Assembly: GCA_965112735.1 (NCBI GenBank)
Contig: OZ218959.1
Span: forward strand, 3,224,001-3,288,000
DNA from: Phaeosaccion multiseriatum
Lineage: Eukaryota > Ochrophyta, other classes
DNA: 64,000 bases
Reading direction: 5' to 3'
Position numbers and translations under genes: made by a program. Numbering within the stretch: position 1 is the first letter of the stretch; each line of letters starts with the position of its first letter. Below, piece by piece: positions 63,923 through 64,000 of this stretch. Below the pieces are notes generated by a model, which was given only the letters and a program-made list of their open reading frames with translations, was not told the origin of the DNA and did no database searches.

Positions 63923-64000
63923 GCCGAGCAAGATAAGGTGTACTTATACTGTAAAAAAAAAAAGTACCCTTGTCCCGAGGTTGTAAACGAAGGGAGCAGT
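63923..64000. other. Upstream region of TFIIH p34 at the window edge
   Basis: Contains a run of 11 A at about 63952 and no further coding sequence. The promoter of the minus-strand p34 gene should lie here and beyond. Confidence 0.4.

Overview
This 64 kb window is nuclear DNA from a eukaryote with a GC-rich, intron-dense genome. Nearly all coding sequence is split by GT-AG introns, and these introns are packed with simple-sequence DNA ((CCCT)n, (GGGA)n, (CTC)n, (CA)n, (GACA)n, (TTGG)n and decamer minisatellites). The Sfi1-like and MORN/EF-hand genes suggest a centrin-based centrosome or basal body and probably a flagellum. The CDK has a CDK9/plant-CDKC layout. I think of a protist or alga, but the window does not fix the lineage. 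Most long open frames here are translations of repeats; the gene models below come from splice sites, phase continuity and family motifs.

Layout, left to right. (1) 1-16212 (+): the 3' part of a very large Sfi1-like Trp/Arg-rich repeat gene, 25 visible exons, at least 2462 codons, 5' end outside the window. (2) About 19.1-25.7 kb (+): a secreted-type gene with three galactose-binding-like domains, two of them in a recent tandem duplication, linked by 10-nt micro-exons and followed by small Cys-rich and thrombospondin-type-3 exons. (3) 27.0-28.2 kb (-): a MORN3-like/EF-hand reading frame broken by frameshifts. (4) 28809-39904 (+): a complete 23-exon ankyrin-repeat gene (1039 aa). (5) 40894-41913 (+): an intronless gene with a possible zinc-binding Cys/His set. 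(6) 43349-44494 (-): a sterol desaturase/fatty-acid-hydroxylase family gene, head to head with (7) 44646-46293 (+): D-2-hydroxyglutarate dehydrogenase. (8) 46407-54180 (-): an ERCC6L2-like SNF2 ATPase, 16 exons, 1243 aa. (9) 54348-57035 (-): a CDK9/CDKC-type kinase with PITALRE and an unusual DWG in place of DFG. (10) 57529-61079 (+): a coiled-coil protein with an IQ motif. (11) 61856-63922 (-): the TFIIH p34 subunit (Tfb4/GTF2H3).

Exon phases add up to whole reading frames for the ankyrin, ERCC6L2-like, CDK, IQ, hydroxylase, D2HGDH and TFIIH genes, so these models are strong. The start of gene 2, the integrity of gene 3 and parts of gene 2 after its third repeat remain uncertain.

The genes look like ordinary housekeeping and cytoskeletal functions rather than a pathway cluster. 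The most unusual content is in the introns: a 15-bp word (TATCACCAACTGCTG) that recurs near 3' splice sites and also inside coding exons; a minisatellite whose unit contains a copied 5' splice site; a CTGCCATCCC minisatellite always in the sense orientation of its host gene on both strands; and a general polarity of purine repeats near donors and pyrimidine repeats near acceptors.
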